NCBI GenBank assembly: GCA_014649155.1
Contig: BMSM01000002.1
Coordinates: forward strand, 124,001 to 188,000
DNA: 64,000 nucleotides
Origin: Streptomyces griseoviridis
GTDB taxonomy: Bacteria; Actinomycetota; Actinomycetes; Streptomycetales; Streptomycetaceae
Direction: 5' to 3'
The notes beneath the pieces are model-generated. The model was not told where the DNA came from. It saw only the letters and a list, made by a program, of their open reading frames with translations, and did not search any database. Both the position numbers and the translations under genes were made by a program. Of this stretch, positions 8,903-17,682 are shown one piece after another; the first letter of the stretch is position 1; every line of letters starts with the position of its first letter.

Positions 8903-10336
8903 ATGACGGAAACGGAATCCAACGTGTACGACGTCGTGGTGATCGGCGCCGGCCCGGTCGGCGAGAACGTCGCCGACCGCACCCGGGCGGCCGGACTGAC
9001 CACCGCGATCGTGGAGAGCGAACTGGTCGGCGGCGAGTGCTCCTACTGGGCCTGCATGCCGAGCAAGGCCCTGCTGCGCCCGGTCATCGCGCGGGCGGAC
9101 GCCCGCCGCACCCCCGGCCTGAGCCAGGCCGTGCGGGGCCCGCTCGACGCCGCCGCGGTCCTGGCCCACCGCGACTACTACACCTCGGACTGGAAGGACG
9201 ACGGCCAGGTCCAGTGGGTCGAGGGCATCGGCGCCGACCTGTACCGCGGCCAGGGACGCCTCGCCGGCCCCCGCACGGTGGAGGTGACCGGCCCGGACGG
9301 CGCCCGGCGCGTCCTGACCGCCCGGCACGCCGTCGCCGTCTGCACCGGCAGCCGCGCCGCCCTGCCCGGCCTGCCGGGGCTCGCCGACGTCCGCCCGTGG
9401 ACCAGCCGCGAGGCGACCAGCGCCCACGAGGTGCCGGGCCGGCTGATCGTGGTCGGCGGCGGTGTCGTGGCCGTCGAGATGGCCACCGCCTGGCAGGCCC
9501 TCGGCTCCCGGGTCACCGTGCTGGTCCGCGGCGGCGGCCTGCTGGACCGCATGGAGCCGTTCGCCGGGGAACTGGTCGCCCGCGCGCTGACCGAGGCCGG
9601 CGCCGACCTGCGGACCGGCACCTCCGTGAAGTCCGTCAGCCGGGAGAACGGCACCGTCGTCGCCGTCACCGACACGGGCGAGCGGATCGAGGCCGACGAG
9701 ATCCTCTTCGCCACCGGACGCGCCCCGCGCACCGACGACCTCGGCCTGGAGACGGTCGGCCTGGAACCGGGCTCCTGGCTGGAGACCGACGACAGCCTGC
9801 GCGTCACCGGCCACGACTGGCTGTACGCGGTCGGCGACGTCAACCACCGGGCCCTCCTCACCCACCAGGGCAAGTACCAGGCGCGGATCGCGGGCGCCGC
9901 CATCGCCGCCCGCGCCACGGGGGAGAGGGGTCTCGACACCGCCCCCTGGGGCGCGCACGCCGCGACCGCCGACCACGCGGCCGTCCCCCAGGTGGTCTTC
10001 ACCGACCCCGAGGCGGCCTCCGTGGGCCTCACCCTGGCCGAGGCCGAACGGGCCGGGCACCGCGTCCGCGCCGTCGACGTGGACCTCGCCACGGTGGCCG
10101 GGGCCGGCCTCTACGCCGACGGCTACACCGGCCGCGCCCGGATGGTGGTCGACCTGGAGGACGAGATCCTGCGCGGGGTGACCTTCGTCGGCCCCGGCGT
10201 CGGCGAGATGATCCACTCCGCGACGATCGCCGTCGCCGGCCAGGTCCCGGTCCACCGCCTGTGGCACGCGGTGCCGTCCTACCCGACGATCAGCGAGGTC
10301 TGGCTGCGGCTGCTGGAGGCGTACCGGGACAACTGA
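8903..10336 (+). CDS. FAD-dependent pyridine nucleotide-disulfide oxidoreductase family protein
   Basis: A 477-residue class I flavoprotein disulfide reductase-like enzyme starting at ATG 8903. The FAD Rossmann motif GAGPVG is at residues 15-20, the redox pair is Cys46 and Cys51 in GECSYWACMPSK, the second nucleotide motif is VVGGGVVAVEMA, and a YAVGDVN FAD motif follows. At the dimer interface, where lipoamide dehydrogenase has HPHPT, this protein has PSYPTISE, so the catalytic base histidine is Tyr. Lipoamide dehydrogenase activity is therefore doubtful; an NAD(P)H-dependent quinone or other reductase is more likely. It is divergent from thioredoxin by 148 bases, so a role in redox balance is plausible. 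Confidence 0.85.
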   Translation: MTETESNVYDVVVIGAGPVGENVADRTRAAGLTTAIVESELVGGECSYWACMPSKALLRPVIARADARRTPGLSQAVRGPLDAAAVLAHRDYYTSDWKDDGQVQWVEGIGADLYRGQGRLAGPRTVEVTGPDGARRVLTARHAVAVCTGSRAALPGLPGLADVRPWTSREATSAHEVPGRLIVVGGGVVAVEMATAWQALGSRVTVLVRGGGLLDRMEPFAGELVARALTEAGADLRTGTSVKSVSRENGTVVAVTDTGERIEADEILFATGRAPRTDDLGLETVGLEPGSWLETDDSLRVTGHDWLYAVGDVNHRALLTHQGKYQARIAGAAIAARATGERGLDTAPWGAHAATADHAAVPQVVFTDPEAASVGLTLAEAERAGHRVRAVDVDLATVAGAGLYADGYTGRARMVVDLEDEILRGVTFVGPGVGEMIHSATIAVAGQVPVHRLWHAVPSYPTISEVWLRLLEAYRDN

Positions 10337-10339
10337 CGC

Positions 10340-10984
10340 TCAGGGCAGGTCGAAGCCCAGCTCCGCCGCCGCGTCGTGCGGCACGGGCCGCGTCCAGCGT
10401 TCCGCCATCGCCCGCGCGGAGGACAGCGAGCGCGGTTCGGCGCGGTCCAGGTAGAGCGTCCCGTCGAGGTGGTCCGTCTCGTGCTGCACGATGCGGGCGG
10501 GCCACCCGGTGACCACCTCGTCCAGCGGCCGGCCGTGCTCGTCCGCCCCGGTCAGCCGGACCGCCGCGGGCCGCGCCACCACCGCCTGCCAGCCCGGCAC
10601 GCTCAGACACCCCTCGAAGAACGCCGCCCGCGCCTCGCCCACCGGCGCGTACGCGGGGTTGACCAGGACCCGGAACGGCAACGGCACCCGTCCGCGCGCC
10701 TCCCGCACCTCCGGCGGGACCGGCGCCGGGTCCTCGACCACCGCGATCCGCAGCGCCACCCCCACCTGGACGGCCGCCAGGCCCACCCCGGGCGCCGCCC
10801 GCATGGTCAGCCGCAGCGCCGCCACGAACCGCTCCAGCAGCGCCGGTCCCAGCTGCCCGTCGTACGGCTCGGCGCCCCGCCGCAGCACCGGGTCGCCGGC
10901 CTCGACGATCGGCAACGGACCGCCGCCGGACAGGAGTTCCTCGACGTGGTCGGCGAACGGCCGGTGATCTTCCCGAGTTCCCAT
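10340..10984 (-). CDS. def: peptide deformylase
   Basis: A 214-residue polypeptide deformylase, a metal (Fe/Zn) hydrolase removing the formyl group from nascent N-terminal methionine. All three family motifs are present: GVGLAAVQ (residues 66-73), EGCLS (124-128) with the metal-ligand Cys, and HETDH (168-172) with two ligand His and the catalytic Glu. I chose ATG 10984 because the core starts there and the upstream open frame is Arg/Pro-rich and not PDF-like. It is tail-to-tail with the flavoprotein gene, with a 3-base gap. Streptomycetes commonly carry several def paralogues, and this one is not next to fmt. Confidence 0.93.
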   Translation of the reverse strand: MGTREDHRPFADHVEELLSGGGPLPIVEAGDPVLRRGAEPYDGQLGPALLERFVAALRLTMRAAPGVGLAAVQVGVALRIAVVEDPAPVPPEVREARGRVPLPFRVLVNPAYAPVGEARAAFFEGCLSVPGWQAVVARPAAVRLTGADEHGRPLDEVVTGWPARIVQHETDHLDGTLYLDRAEPRSLSSARAMAERWTRPVPHDAAAELGFDLP

Positions 10985-11068
10985 CGCGCCAGGATGACAC
11001 GGCACCGCCCCCGTCGGACGCCCGTGCACGCGAACGGCCCGGCCGCGAGGCGCCGGGCCTCGGGGCCG

Positions 11069-11084
11069 GGCCGTCCGGACGGCC
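11069..11084. terminator. palindrome behind the TPR gene
   Basis: A perfect 16-base palindrome, GGCCGTCC followed by GGACGGCC, sits 3 bases past the stop of the minus-strand TPR gene and 84 bases upstream of def. It is a possible transcript end for the TPR gene. Confidence 0.35.
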
Positions 11085-11087
11085 GGG

Positions 11088-11450
11088 TCAGACCTCCGCG
11101 AAGTCACCCGCGAGGGCCGCGGCGACGCGCAGGTGGGAGTCGGCCTCCTCCTGCCGGTCCTGCCGCTCCAGGGTGCGGCCCAGCATCAGCCGGGCGTAGT
11201 GCTCGACCGGGTCGCGCTCGACGATGATCCGCAGCTCGGCCTCCGCGCGCCGCAGCTGGGCCGAGTGGTAGTAGGCGCGGGCCAGCAGCAGCCGCGGTCC
11301 GGTCTGCTCCGGCACCTCGGCCACCAGCGGCTCCAGCACCCGGGCCGCCGCCGCGTAGTCCTTGGCCCCGAAGAACATCCGGGCGCGCTCCCAGCGCTCG
11401 GCCGGGCTTCCGTGGTCGTAGTACGTCGTGTTCACGGGGGCGTCAACCAC
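11088..11450 (-). CDS. small tetratricopeptide-repeat protein
   Basis: A 120-residue soluble protein made almost entirely of helical repeats. RWERARMFFGAKDYAAAARVLEPLVAE, TGPRLLLARAYYHSAQLRRAEAELRIIVERDP and EHYARLMLGRTLERQDRQEEADSHLRVA read as three TPR units. TPRs mediate protein-protein contact and the partner is unknown. The start is uncertain: GTG 11450, or GTG 11435 (MNTTYYDHG); neither has a strong ribosome site. It is divergent from the 11623 gene. Confidence 0.8.
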   Translation of the reverse strand: MVDAPVNTTYYDHGSPAERWERARMFFGAKDYAAAARVLEPLVAEVPEQTGPRLLLARAYYHSAQLRRAEAELRIIVERDPVEHYARLMLGRTLERQDRQEEADSHLRVAAALAGDFAEV

Positions 11451-11622
11451 CCCAGGTCGTTGAACATTCCACGACCTTCCCGGGGTGCCCGGACGATCGC
11501 CACGGCCCCCGCGGGGCCGGGGCTGATGTCAGTGCCCTGCCGCAGAATGCCGGTCAGCGAGATCAACTCCGGCCGGACCGGGTAGGCGGTCTCGGGTCCC
11601 GCCAGCAGAAAGGCGTTCGTCG

Positions 11623-11946
11623 ATGCCGTCCACCGCCGGTCAGTCCAGCCCGGGCACCACCGAGGTCCTGCGCGTCATGTCCGATCCGCGCACGCCCGTC
11701 TTCGCCACCGAGTACATGGGCGGCCGCCGCAGATACGGCTACTGGCGGCCGATGGAGGCCGGCGGCCCCCAGGGCGGCTGCTACGTGGCCCTGCCCACCG
11801 CCGTCTGCGAGGAGCTGCACACGGCCGGCCGCATCACCCTCGGCGATCCCATCGTCGACCCGGCCAAGACGACGTACCGGGTCGCGCCCGTCCCGCCCCG
11901 CTCGGCCGCCGCCCGCGCCCGCCGCCAGTGGGCCCGCGCGGCGTGA
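11623..11946 (+). CDS. hypothetical protein (107 aa)
   Basis: A 107-residue protein of unrecognised function. Visible features are an aromatic and glycine-rich middle (FATEYMGGRRRYGYWRPMEAGG), a segment with the only two cysteines (GGCYVALPTAVCEELHTAG), and a basic C-terminus rich in Ala and Arg. There is no signal peptide or membrane segment. Codon use matches the genome. An alternative start is ATG 11677 (MSDPRTPVFA). Its promoter region is shared with the divergent TPR gene; no link in function can be seen. Confidence 0.6.
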   Translation: MPSTAGQSSPGTTEVLRVMSDPRTPVFATEYMGGRRRYGYWRPMEAGGPQGGCYVALPTAVCEELHTAGRITLGDPIVDPAKTTYRVAPVPPRSAAARARRQWARAA

Positions 11947-12068
11947 GCGGCCCCGAGTCCGACCGAAGGGCATAACGGGGCACTTGACACCCGCTGGGGG
12001 AAGCGTTCCTACCCGGCGCACAGCCTGCTGCCATCGCGCGCCCAGGTGTTGACGAAATCGTTCAGTTC

Positions 12069-13433
12069 ATGGTCAACGGAACGCACGGACACAAGCCCCG
12101 GACGCAGGCGGCACACCGCTCCCGCCGATGGTTCATGAACAAGGCCCTGCTCGCGGGCGGCGTCTCCGCCGTCGCGGCCATGGGAGGCTACGCGGCCACC
12201 CGGGCCGGCGCCGAGACGACGGCCACGGCCGACGCGACGGCCTCCGCGAGCCCCTCCGGGCCGCCGGCCGGCGGCGGCTTCGGCCGGACGATCGCCTACG
12301 ACGACTTCGTCGGCGTCACCACGGACGGCACCGTCGTCGAGGACCTCTACGCCGTCCACTCCACCGGCGTCTCCACCACCCCCGTGGTCCGCGCCGCCGC
12401 CGCCTTCATCGACGCGCTCACCGCCGGCCAGAAGGCGGCCACCCTCTTCGACGTCCAGGCCGACCAGTGGCTGGACTGGACGAACGTCGCCTCCGACGAC
12501 CGCGACGGCGTCGCCCTGCGCGATCTGACGGAGAAGCAGTACGCCCTCGCCATGAAGCTGCTGAAGTCGGCGCTGTCGGCCCGCGGCCTGAAGCAGGCCA
12601 CCGCCATCCGGAAGCTCAACCACTTCCTCGGCGAGTACTCCGGCGACACCTCCAAGGCGCTCAACCAGGACGCCTACTGGTTCACCGTGATGGGCACCCC
12701 GTCGGCCGAGGACGCCTGGGGCTTCCAGTTCGAGGGCCACCACCTCGTCGTCAACTACTTCGTCCTGGGCGACCAGGTCGTGATGACCCCGACCTTCATG
12801 GGCTCCGAACCGACGAAGATCACCTACGACGGGGTGGACTACCACCTGTTCCGCGAGGAGACCGCCGCGGGCCTCGCCCTGTTCCGCTCGCTGGACGCCC
12901 CCCGGCGCGCCGCCGCGCTCTCCGCCGCCGAGAAGACCGGCACCGACCTGGTCGCCGGGGCCGGGCAGGACAACGCGAAGCTCCCGTACGCCGGTGTCAA
13001 GGGCTCCGACCTGAACCGCCGCCAGCGGCAGCTCCTGCTCGACCTGGCCGAGGTGTACATCGGCTACCAGGACGAGGGCCACGCCCGGGTGCGGATGCGG
13101 GAGATCGAGAAGCACCTCGATGACACGTACTTCTACTGGATCGGCCCGTACGAGGACGACTCCGCGTTCTACTACCGCGTCCACAGCCCCGTCGTGCTCA
13201 TCGAGTACGACGCCGAGTCCCCGCTCGCCTACCACGAGGACGGGGACGGCGCCTCGGCGTCCCCCTCGGCCTCGGCGTCCCCCTCGGCCTCCGCCTCCAC
13301 GGGCCTCGGCGCCGGCGGCCCCGGCCCGATGGGCGACCCCACCCAGCAGCACGTCCACACCGTCGTCCGCACCCCCAACGGCAACGACTACGGCGTGGAC
13401 CTCCTCAGGCTCCACCTGGCGACCGACCACTGA
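12069..13433 (+). CDS. DUF3500-like secreted protein
   Basis: A 454-residue exported protein. The N-terminus has arginines (HRSRRWFMNK) followed by a hydrophobic stretch (LLAGGVSAVAAMGGYAA), which looks like a signal or Tat-type sequence. The bulk has the pattern I recognise as DUF3500: DWTNVAS, LREFLG-like IRKLNHFLGEYSG, WGFQFEGHHLVVNYFVLGDQVVMTPTFMGSEP, FREETAAGLAL, and a late YFYWIGPYEDDSAFYYRVHSPVVLIEYD. A Ser/Ala/Pro repeat near residues 395-415 is a linker, then a short tail follows containing His. Function is unknown in the family. It is monocistronic with a terminator-like hairpin behind it. Confidence 0.75.
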   Translation: MVNGTHGHKPRTQAAHRSRRWFMNKALLAGGVSAVAAMGGYAATRAGAETTATADATASASPSGPPAGGGFGRTIAYDDFVGVTTDGTVVEDLYAVHSTGVSTTPVVRAAAAFIDALTAGQKAATLFDVQADQWLDWTNVASDDRDGVALRDLTEKQYALAMKLLKSALSARGLKQATAIRKLNHFLGEYSGDTSKALNQDAYWFTVMGTPSAEDAWGFQFEGHHLVVNYFVLGDQVVMTPTFMGSEPTKITYDGVDYHLFREETAAGLALFRSLDAPRRAAALSAAEKTGTDLVAGAGQDNAKLPYAGVKGSDLNRRQRQLLLDLAEVYIGYQDEGHARVRMREIEKHLDDTYFYWIGPYEDDSAFYYRVHSPVVLIEYDAESPLAYHEDGDGASASPSASASPSASASTGLGAGGPGPMGDPTQQHVHTVVRTPNGNDYGVDLLRLHLATDH

Positions 13434-13452
13434 CGGCACGCGTCCCGCCGAA

Positions 13453-13474
13453 GGCCCCGGCTCCGGCCGGGGCC
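13453..13474. terminator. bidirectional hairpin between DUF3500 and TetR genes
   Basis: A stem of nine base pairs (GGCCCCGGC with GCCGGGGCC) around a TCCG loop fills the 42-base gap between two convergent genes. It probably ends transcripts from both sides. Confidence 0.55.
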
Positions 13475-13475
13475 C

Positions 13476-14168
13476 TCACCCGTTCCCGGCCGGCCCGCGG
13501 TACCCCACCGTGCCCAGGCCGAGCAGGACATGGCGCCGGGCCACCTCCTCGGCGGTCAGCGGCCCCTCCGGGCGGTACCAGTTGGCCACCCCCTGGCACA
13601 TGACCAGCACCGCCCGGACCGCGTCGGCGGGGAACGGGGTGGTGAAGACCCCCTGGGCGGCACCCGCCTCCACGGTGTCCAGCAGCATGTGTTCCAGGTA
13701 GTCGCGCAGTGCCACGTACCGCGCGCGGTTGCCGGGTTCCAGGCTGCGGATCTCGGTGTCCAGGAAGGCCAGCCCCTGCCGGTGGGCCATGTACAGCACG
13801 ATCGACTCCACCATCGCGCGGAAGCGGGCCGCCGGATCGTCCCCGGCCTCCTCGGCGGCGGCCCGGCAGCGGTCCAGGACGTCCCTGATGGAGGTCTCCA
13901 GCAGGGTGGCGAGCAACGCCTGCTTGTTCTCGTAGTGGTAGTAGAGCGCGGGGACCGTGACCCCGACCCGGCCCGCGATGTCCCGCACCGACGTGCCGTG
14001 GTAGCCGTGCTCGTCGAAGGCCTCCATGGCGTGCAGCAGGATCGGATGCAGGCCGAGCGGCCCGTACACCCGCCAGTGCCGCGCGGCGGCGGTGGTCCCC
14101 TCGTCCGGCTGGGTGCTCGACTGGGTGCTCAAACGGTGCTCCTCCGGTGCGACGCCGACGACAGGCAT
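13476..14168 (-). CDS. TetR-family regulator of the adjacent acyl-CoA operon
   Basis: A 230-residue TetR repressor. The DNA-binding domain is LLHAMEAFDEHGYHGTSVRDIAGRVGVTVPALYYHYENKQALLATLLE (about residues 44-92), and the ligand-binding C-terminal domain is all helical. The first ~35 residues before the helix-turn-helix are poorly conserved; an internal start is possible. It is divergent from the CoA-transferase operon, with a perfect 16-base palindrome between them, which is the classical arrangement for a local repressor responding to an acyl-CoA or fatty acid ligand. The ligand is inferred, not shown. Confidence 0.85.
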   Translation of the reverse strand: MPVVGVAPEEHRLSTQSSTQPDEGTTAAARHWRVYGPLGLHPILLHAMEAFDEHGYHGTSVRDIAGRVGVTVPALYYHYENKQALLATLLETSIRDVLDRCRAAAEEAGDDPAARFRAMVESIVLYMAHRQGLAFLDTEIRSLEPGNRARYVALRDYLEHMLLDTVEAGAAQGVFTTPFPADAVRAVLVMCQGVANWYRPEGPLTAEEVARRHVLLGLGTVGYRGPAGNG

Positions 14169-14255
14169 CGTACGTCACTTATCGCCCGCTCAGTAGTGTG
14201 CCCAAAAACGGCTCCTGTCACGGTCATTGACCGCGCCTGACGCCCCCTCTACCTT

Positions 14256-14271
14256 CTTAGCGAGCGCTAAG
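14256..14271. promoter_or_regulatory. candidate TetR operator
   Basis: A perfect inverted repeat, CTTAGCG-AG-CGCTAAG, lies 30 bases ahead of the CaiB-type gene start and 88 bases ahead of the divergent TetR gene. Its AT-containing half sites stand out from the surrounding GC-rich sequence, and its size and position suit a TetR dimer controlling both genes. Confidence 0.6.
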
Positions 14272-14300
14272 TCAGGCGAGGAGAAGGGCCGTTACGCGCG

Positions 14301-15461
14301 ATGAGACCACGCACGGAAGAACCACCCCCGGGACCGCTGGCCGGGGTGCGGGTGGTGGAGCTGGCCGGGATCGGGCCCGGCCCCTTCGCCGCCATGCTCC
14401 TCGGCGACCTGGGCGCCGACGTCGTACGCGTCGACCGGCCCGGAACACCGGACCTCGGGCTCGACCCCGCCCACGACGTGACCAACCGCAACAAGCGCTC
14501 GGTCCTGGTCGACCTCAAGTCACCGGACGGACCGGCCGCCGTCCGGGCGCTCGCCGCCCGCGCCGACATCCTGATCGAGGGCTACCGGCCCGGGGTCGCC
14601 GAACGGCTCGGCGTCGGCCCCGGGGACTGCCACGCCCTCAACGCCGCGCTGGTGTACGGCCGGATGACCGGCTGGGGCCAGGACGGCCCCCTCGCGCCGC
14701 GCGCCGGACACGACATCGGGTACATCGCGACCGCGGGCGCCCTCGGCATGATCGGCCCGGCCGGCGGACCGCCCGCCGTCCCCGCCAACCTGCTCGGCGA
14801 CTACGCGGGCGGCTCCCTCTACCTCGTCGTCGGGGTGCTCGCCGCGCTGCTCACCGCCCGCCTCACCGGCGAGGGGCAGGTGGTGGACGCCGCGATCGTC
14901 GACGGCACCGCCCACCTCACCGCCGTGATCCAGGGCATGCTCGCCGCGGGCACCTGGCGGGACGAGCGGGGCCGCAACCTCCTCGACGGCGGCTGCCCCT
15001 ACTACGCCGTCTACGAGACGGGCGACGGCGGCTGGATGGCGGTCGGCGCCCTGGAGCCGCGGTTCTACGCCGAGTTCGTCACCCTGCTCGGCCTGGACGC
15101 CGGGGACCTGCCCGACCGGCACGACCCCCGCCACTGGCCGGAGCTGCGGGCCCGGTTCGCGGAGCGGTTCAAGACGGCCGGACGGGACGAGTGGACGGCC
15201 GTCTTCGAGGGCACCGACGCCTGCGTCGCCCCGGTGCTGTCGCTGCGCGAGGCCGCCCGCCACCCGCACCTCGCCCACCGCGGCACCTTCACCGACACCC
15301 ACGGCATCGTCCAGCCCGCCGTCGCCCCCCGGCTCTCCGCCACCCCCGGCACGCTGCGGCGACCGCCCGCCGTGCCCGGCGCCCACCAGGCCGAGGTGGC
15401 CCGGGACTGGCACGTGGACGCCCTGACCGCAGCCGGCCATCCGACCGAGAACGGACGCTGA
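14301..15461 (+). CDS. CaiB/BaiF-family CoA transferase or alpha-methylacyl-CoA racemase
   Basis: A 386-residue class III CoA-transferase-family protein. GPLAGVRVVELAGIGPGPFAAMLLGDLGADVVRVDRP is the family N-terminus, and NKRSVLVDLKSPDG, LIEGYRPGVAERLG and GRMTGWGQDGPLAPRAGHDIGYIA follow in order. The length of about 380 and the motif GHDIGYIA favour alpha-methylacyl-CoA racemase, which epimerises 2-methyl-branched acyl-CoAs before beta-oxidation. It is the first gene of a four-gene coupled operon with an LLM oxidoreductase, acyl-CoA dehydrogenase and acyl-CoA ligase, which suggests breakdown of a branched or isoprenoid acid. Confidence 0.88.
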   Translation: MRPRTEEPPPGPLAGVRVVELAGIGPGPFAAMLLGDLGADVVRVDRPGTPDLGLDPAHDVTNRNKRSVLVDLKSPDGPAAVRALAARADILIEGYRPGVAERLGVGPGDCHALNAALVYGRMTGWGQDGPLAPRAGHDIGYIATAGALGMIGPAGGPPAVPANLLGDYAGGSLYLVVGVLAALLTARLTGEGQVVDAAIVDGTAHLTAVIQGMLAAGTWRDERGRNLLDGGCPYYAVYETGDGGWMAVGALEPRFYAEFVTLLGLDAGDLPDRHDPRHWPELRARFAERFKTAGRDEWTAVFEGTDACVAPVLSLREAARHPHLAHRGTFTDTHGIVQPAVAPRLSATPGTLRRPPAVPGAHQAEVARDWHVDALTAAGHPTENGR

Positions 15462-16486
15462 TGGAACTCTCCACCCCGCTCCAGTACGCCACCGACCCCC
15501 GCGTCGCCGCCGACGAGGCCGCCGCCCTGGAGGCCGCCGGGCTCGACGCGGTCTGGGTGGCCGAGGCGTACGGCTTCGACTCCCCGACCATCATGGGCTA
15601 CATCGCCGCCCGCACCAGCCGGATGCGGGTCGGCTCCGCGATCCTCAACGTCTACTCCCGCACCCCCGCCCTCATCGCCCAGACCGCCGCCGGACTCGAC
15701 GCGCTGACCGGCGGCCGGGCACTGCTCGGCATCGGCGCCTCCGGCCCCCAGGTGGTGGAGGGCTGGCACGGCCGCCGCTACGACAAGCCGCTCGGCCGCA
15801 CCCGGGAGACCATCGAACTGGCCCGCCGCATCTGGCGCCGCGAGGTCATCGAGCACCGCGGCATCACCGACCTGCCGCTGCCGCCGGAGAAGGGCGGCAC
15901 CCTCGGCAAACCCCTGAAGCTCCTCAACCACCCCGTGCGCGACACCATCCCGGTGTACGTCGCGGCCCTCGGCCCCGCCAACGTCCGGATGACCGCCGAA
16001 CTCGCCGACGGCTGGCTGCCGTTCCTCTACGCCCCCGAGCACGCCGGCAAGGTCTGGGGCGGCCCCCTCGCCGAGGGCGCCGCCCGCCGCGACCCCGCCC
16101 TCGGCCCGCTCCAGGTCGTGGCCGGCGGACTGCTCGCGGTCGGGGAGGGCGCGGAGGCCGTCCGCGACCTGGTGCGCCCGCAGGTCGCGCTGTACGTCGG
16201 CGGCATGGGCGCGCCCGGCCGCAACTTCTACCACGACCTGGTCTGCGCCTACGGCTACGAGGCCGAGGCCGCCGCGATCCAGGAGCACTACCTGGCGGGC
16301 CGCAAACGGGACGCGGAGCGCGCCGTCCCCGCCGAACTGTGCGAGCTGCTGTGCCTGGCGGGACCCGAGGGGTACGTCCGCGACCGCGTCGAGGCGTTCC
16401 GCGAGGCCGGCGTGACCATGCTCAACATCACCCCCGTCGACCCCGAACCGGCCCGGCTGGTCGAGCGGGTCAAGAACTGGCTGTGA
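15461..16486 (+). CDS. LLM-class F420-dependent oxidoreductase
   Basis: A 341-residue luciferase-like monooxygenase (TIM-barrel) family protein. The start is ATG 15461, overlapping the previous stop by one base; the frame is open upstream but unrelated. Typical LLM blocks are EAAGLDAVWVAEAYGFDSPTI, RMRVGSAILNVYSRTPALIAQTAAGLD, and GRALLGIGASGPQVVEGWHG. In actinomycetes the closest group uses coenzyme F420 rather than FMN. I infer F420 use; the substrate is probably an intermediate of the same acyl-CoA pathway. Confidence 0.87.
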   Translation: MELSTPLQYATDPRVAADEAAALEAAGLDAVWVAEAYGFDSPTIMGYIAARTSRMRVGSAILNVYSRTPALIAQTAAGLDALTGGRALLGIGASGPQVVEGWHGRRYDKPLGRTRETIELARRIWRREVIEHRGITDLPLPPEKGGTLGKPLKLLNHPVRDTIPVYVAALGPANVRMTAELADGWLPFLYAPEHAGKVWGGPLAEGAARRDPALGPLQVVAGGLLAVGEGAEAVRDLVRPQVALYVGGMGAPGRNFYHDLVCAYGYEAEAAAIQEHYLAGRKRDAERAVPAELCELLCLAGPEGYVRDRVEAFREAGVTMLNITPVDPEPARLVERVKNWL

Positions 16487-16515
16487 CCACCACGGAACCC
16501 CGACGCGGAGGCGAC

Positions 16516-17682
16516 ATGCAACGGGACATCTACACCGCGGAACACGAGGCGTTCCGCGACACCGTACGCACCTTCCTCGCCAAGGAGGTGCTCCCGCACC
16601 ACGCGCGCTGGGAGCGGGAGGGCGTCGTCGACCGCGACGTCTGGCGCGCGGCCGGCCGCCAGGGCCTGCTGGGCCTGGCCGTGCCCGAGGAGTACGGCGG
16701 CGGGGGCACCGACGACTTCCGCTACAGCGCGGTGCTCATCGAGGAGTTCGCCCGCGCCGGGGCCTCCGGCCTGGCGCTGAGCCTGCACAACGACATCGTG
16801 GGCCCCTACCTCACCCGGCTCGCCACCGAGGAGCAGAAACGGCGCTGGCTGCCCGGCCACACCTCCGGCGAGATCGTCACCGCCATCGCCATGACCGAGC
16901 CGGGCGCCGGCTCCGACCTCCAGGGCATCCGCGCCACCGCCACCGACGAGGGCGACCACTACCGCCTCGACGGCACCAAGACGTTCATCTCCAACGGCAT
17001 CCTGGCCGACCTGGTGATCGTCGTCGCGCGCACCACCCCCGAGGGCGGCAGCGGCGGGCAGAGCCTGCTGGTCGTGGAGCGCGGCATGCCGGGGTTCGAG
17101 CGGGGCCGCAACCTCGACAAGATCGGCCAGAAGGCCCAGGACACCGCCGAGCTGTTCTTCGACGGCGTACGGGTCCCCAAGGCGAATCTGCTGGGGGAGG
17201 AGAACAAGGCGTTCTCCTATCTGATGGCCAACCTCGCGCAGGAGCGGTTGGCCATCGCCGTGGGCGCCGCGGCGGCCGCCGAACACGTCCTGGAGCTGAC
17301 CGTCGAGTACGTCCGGGAGCGCGAGGCGTTCGGCAGGCCGCTCGCCCGGCTCCAGCACGTCCGCTTCGAGGCCGCCGAGATGGCCACCGAGACCGCGGTC
17401 ACCCGCAGCTTCGTCGACCGCTGCGTCACCGAGCACAGCGCCGGCCGGCTGGACGCCGTACACGCCTCGATGGCCAAGTGGTGGGCGACCGAACTCCAGA
17501 AGCGCGTCGTCGACCGCTGCCTCCAACTGCACGGCGGCTACGGCTACATGACCGAGTACGCGGTCGCCAGGGCGTTCCTGGACAGCCGCATCCAGACCAT
17601 CTACGGCGGCACCACCGAGATCATGAAAGAGATCATCGGCCGCTCCCTTCTCGATTCCCCGTCCGCCAGGAGGCCGTCATGA
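16516..17682 (+). CDS. acyl-CoA dehydrogenase
   Basis: A 388-residue FAD-dependent acyl-CoA dehydrogenase starting at ATG 16516, behind a strong GGAGG site; an in-frame GTG at 16483 overlaps the previous gene but lacks one. Family motifs are present: the flavin/acyl signature AIAMTEPGAGSDLQGIRATA (about residue 130), DGTKTFISNG, RLAIAVGAAAAAEHVLELTVEYVREREAFGRPL, and QLHGGYGYMTEYAVARAFLDSRIQTIYGGTTEIMKEIIGRSL at the end. The catalytic Glu lies in the final IYGGTTEIM region, as in long-chain and isovaleryl types. It overlaps the ligase gene by 4 bases. Confidence 0.93.
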   Translation: MQRDIYTAEHEAFRDTVRTFLAKEVLPHHARWEREGVVDRDVWRAAGRQGLLGLAVPEEYGGGGTDDFRYSAVLIEEFARAGASGLALSLHNDIVGPYLTRLATEEQKRRWLPGHTSGEIVTAIAMTEPGAGSDLQGIRATATDEGDHYRLDGTKTFISNGILADLVIVVARTTPEGGSGGQSLLVVERGMPGFERGRNLDKIGQKAQDTAELFFDGVRVPKANLLGEENKAFSYLMANLAQERLAIAVGAAAAAEHVLELTVEYVREREAFGRPLARLQHVRFEAAEMATETAVTRSFVDRCVTEHSAGRLDAVHASMAKWWATELQKRVVDRCLQLHGGYGYMTEYAVARAFLDSRIQTIYGGTTEIMKEIIGRSLLDSPSARRPS

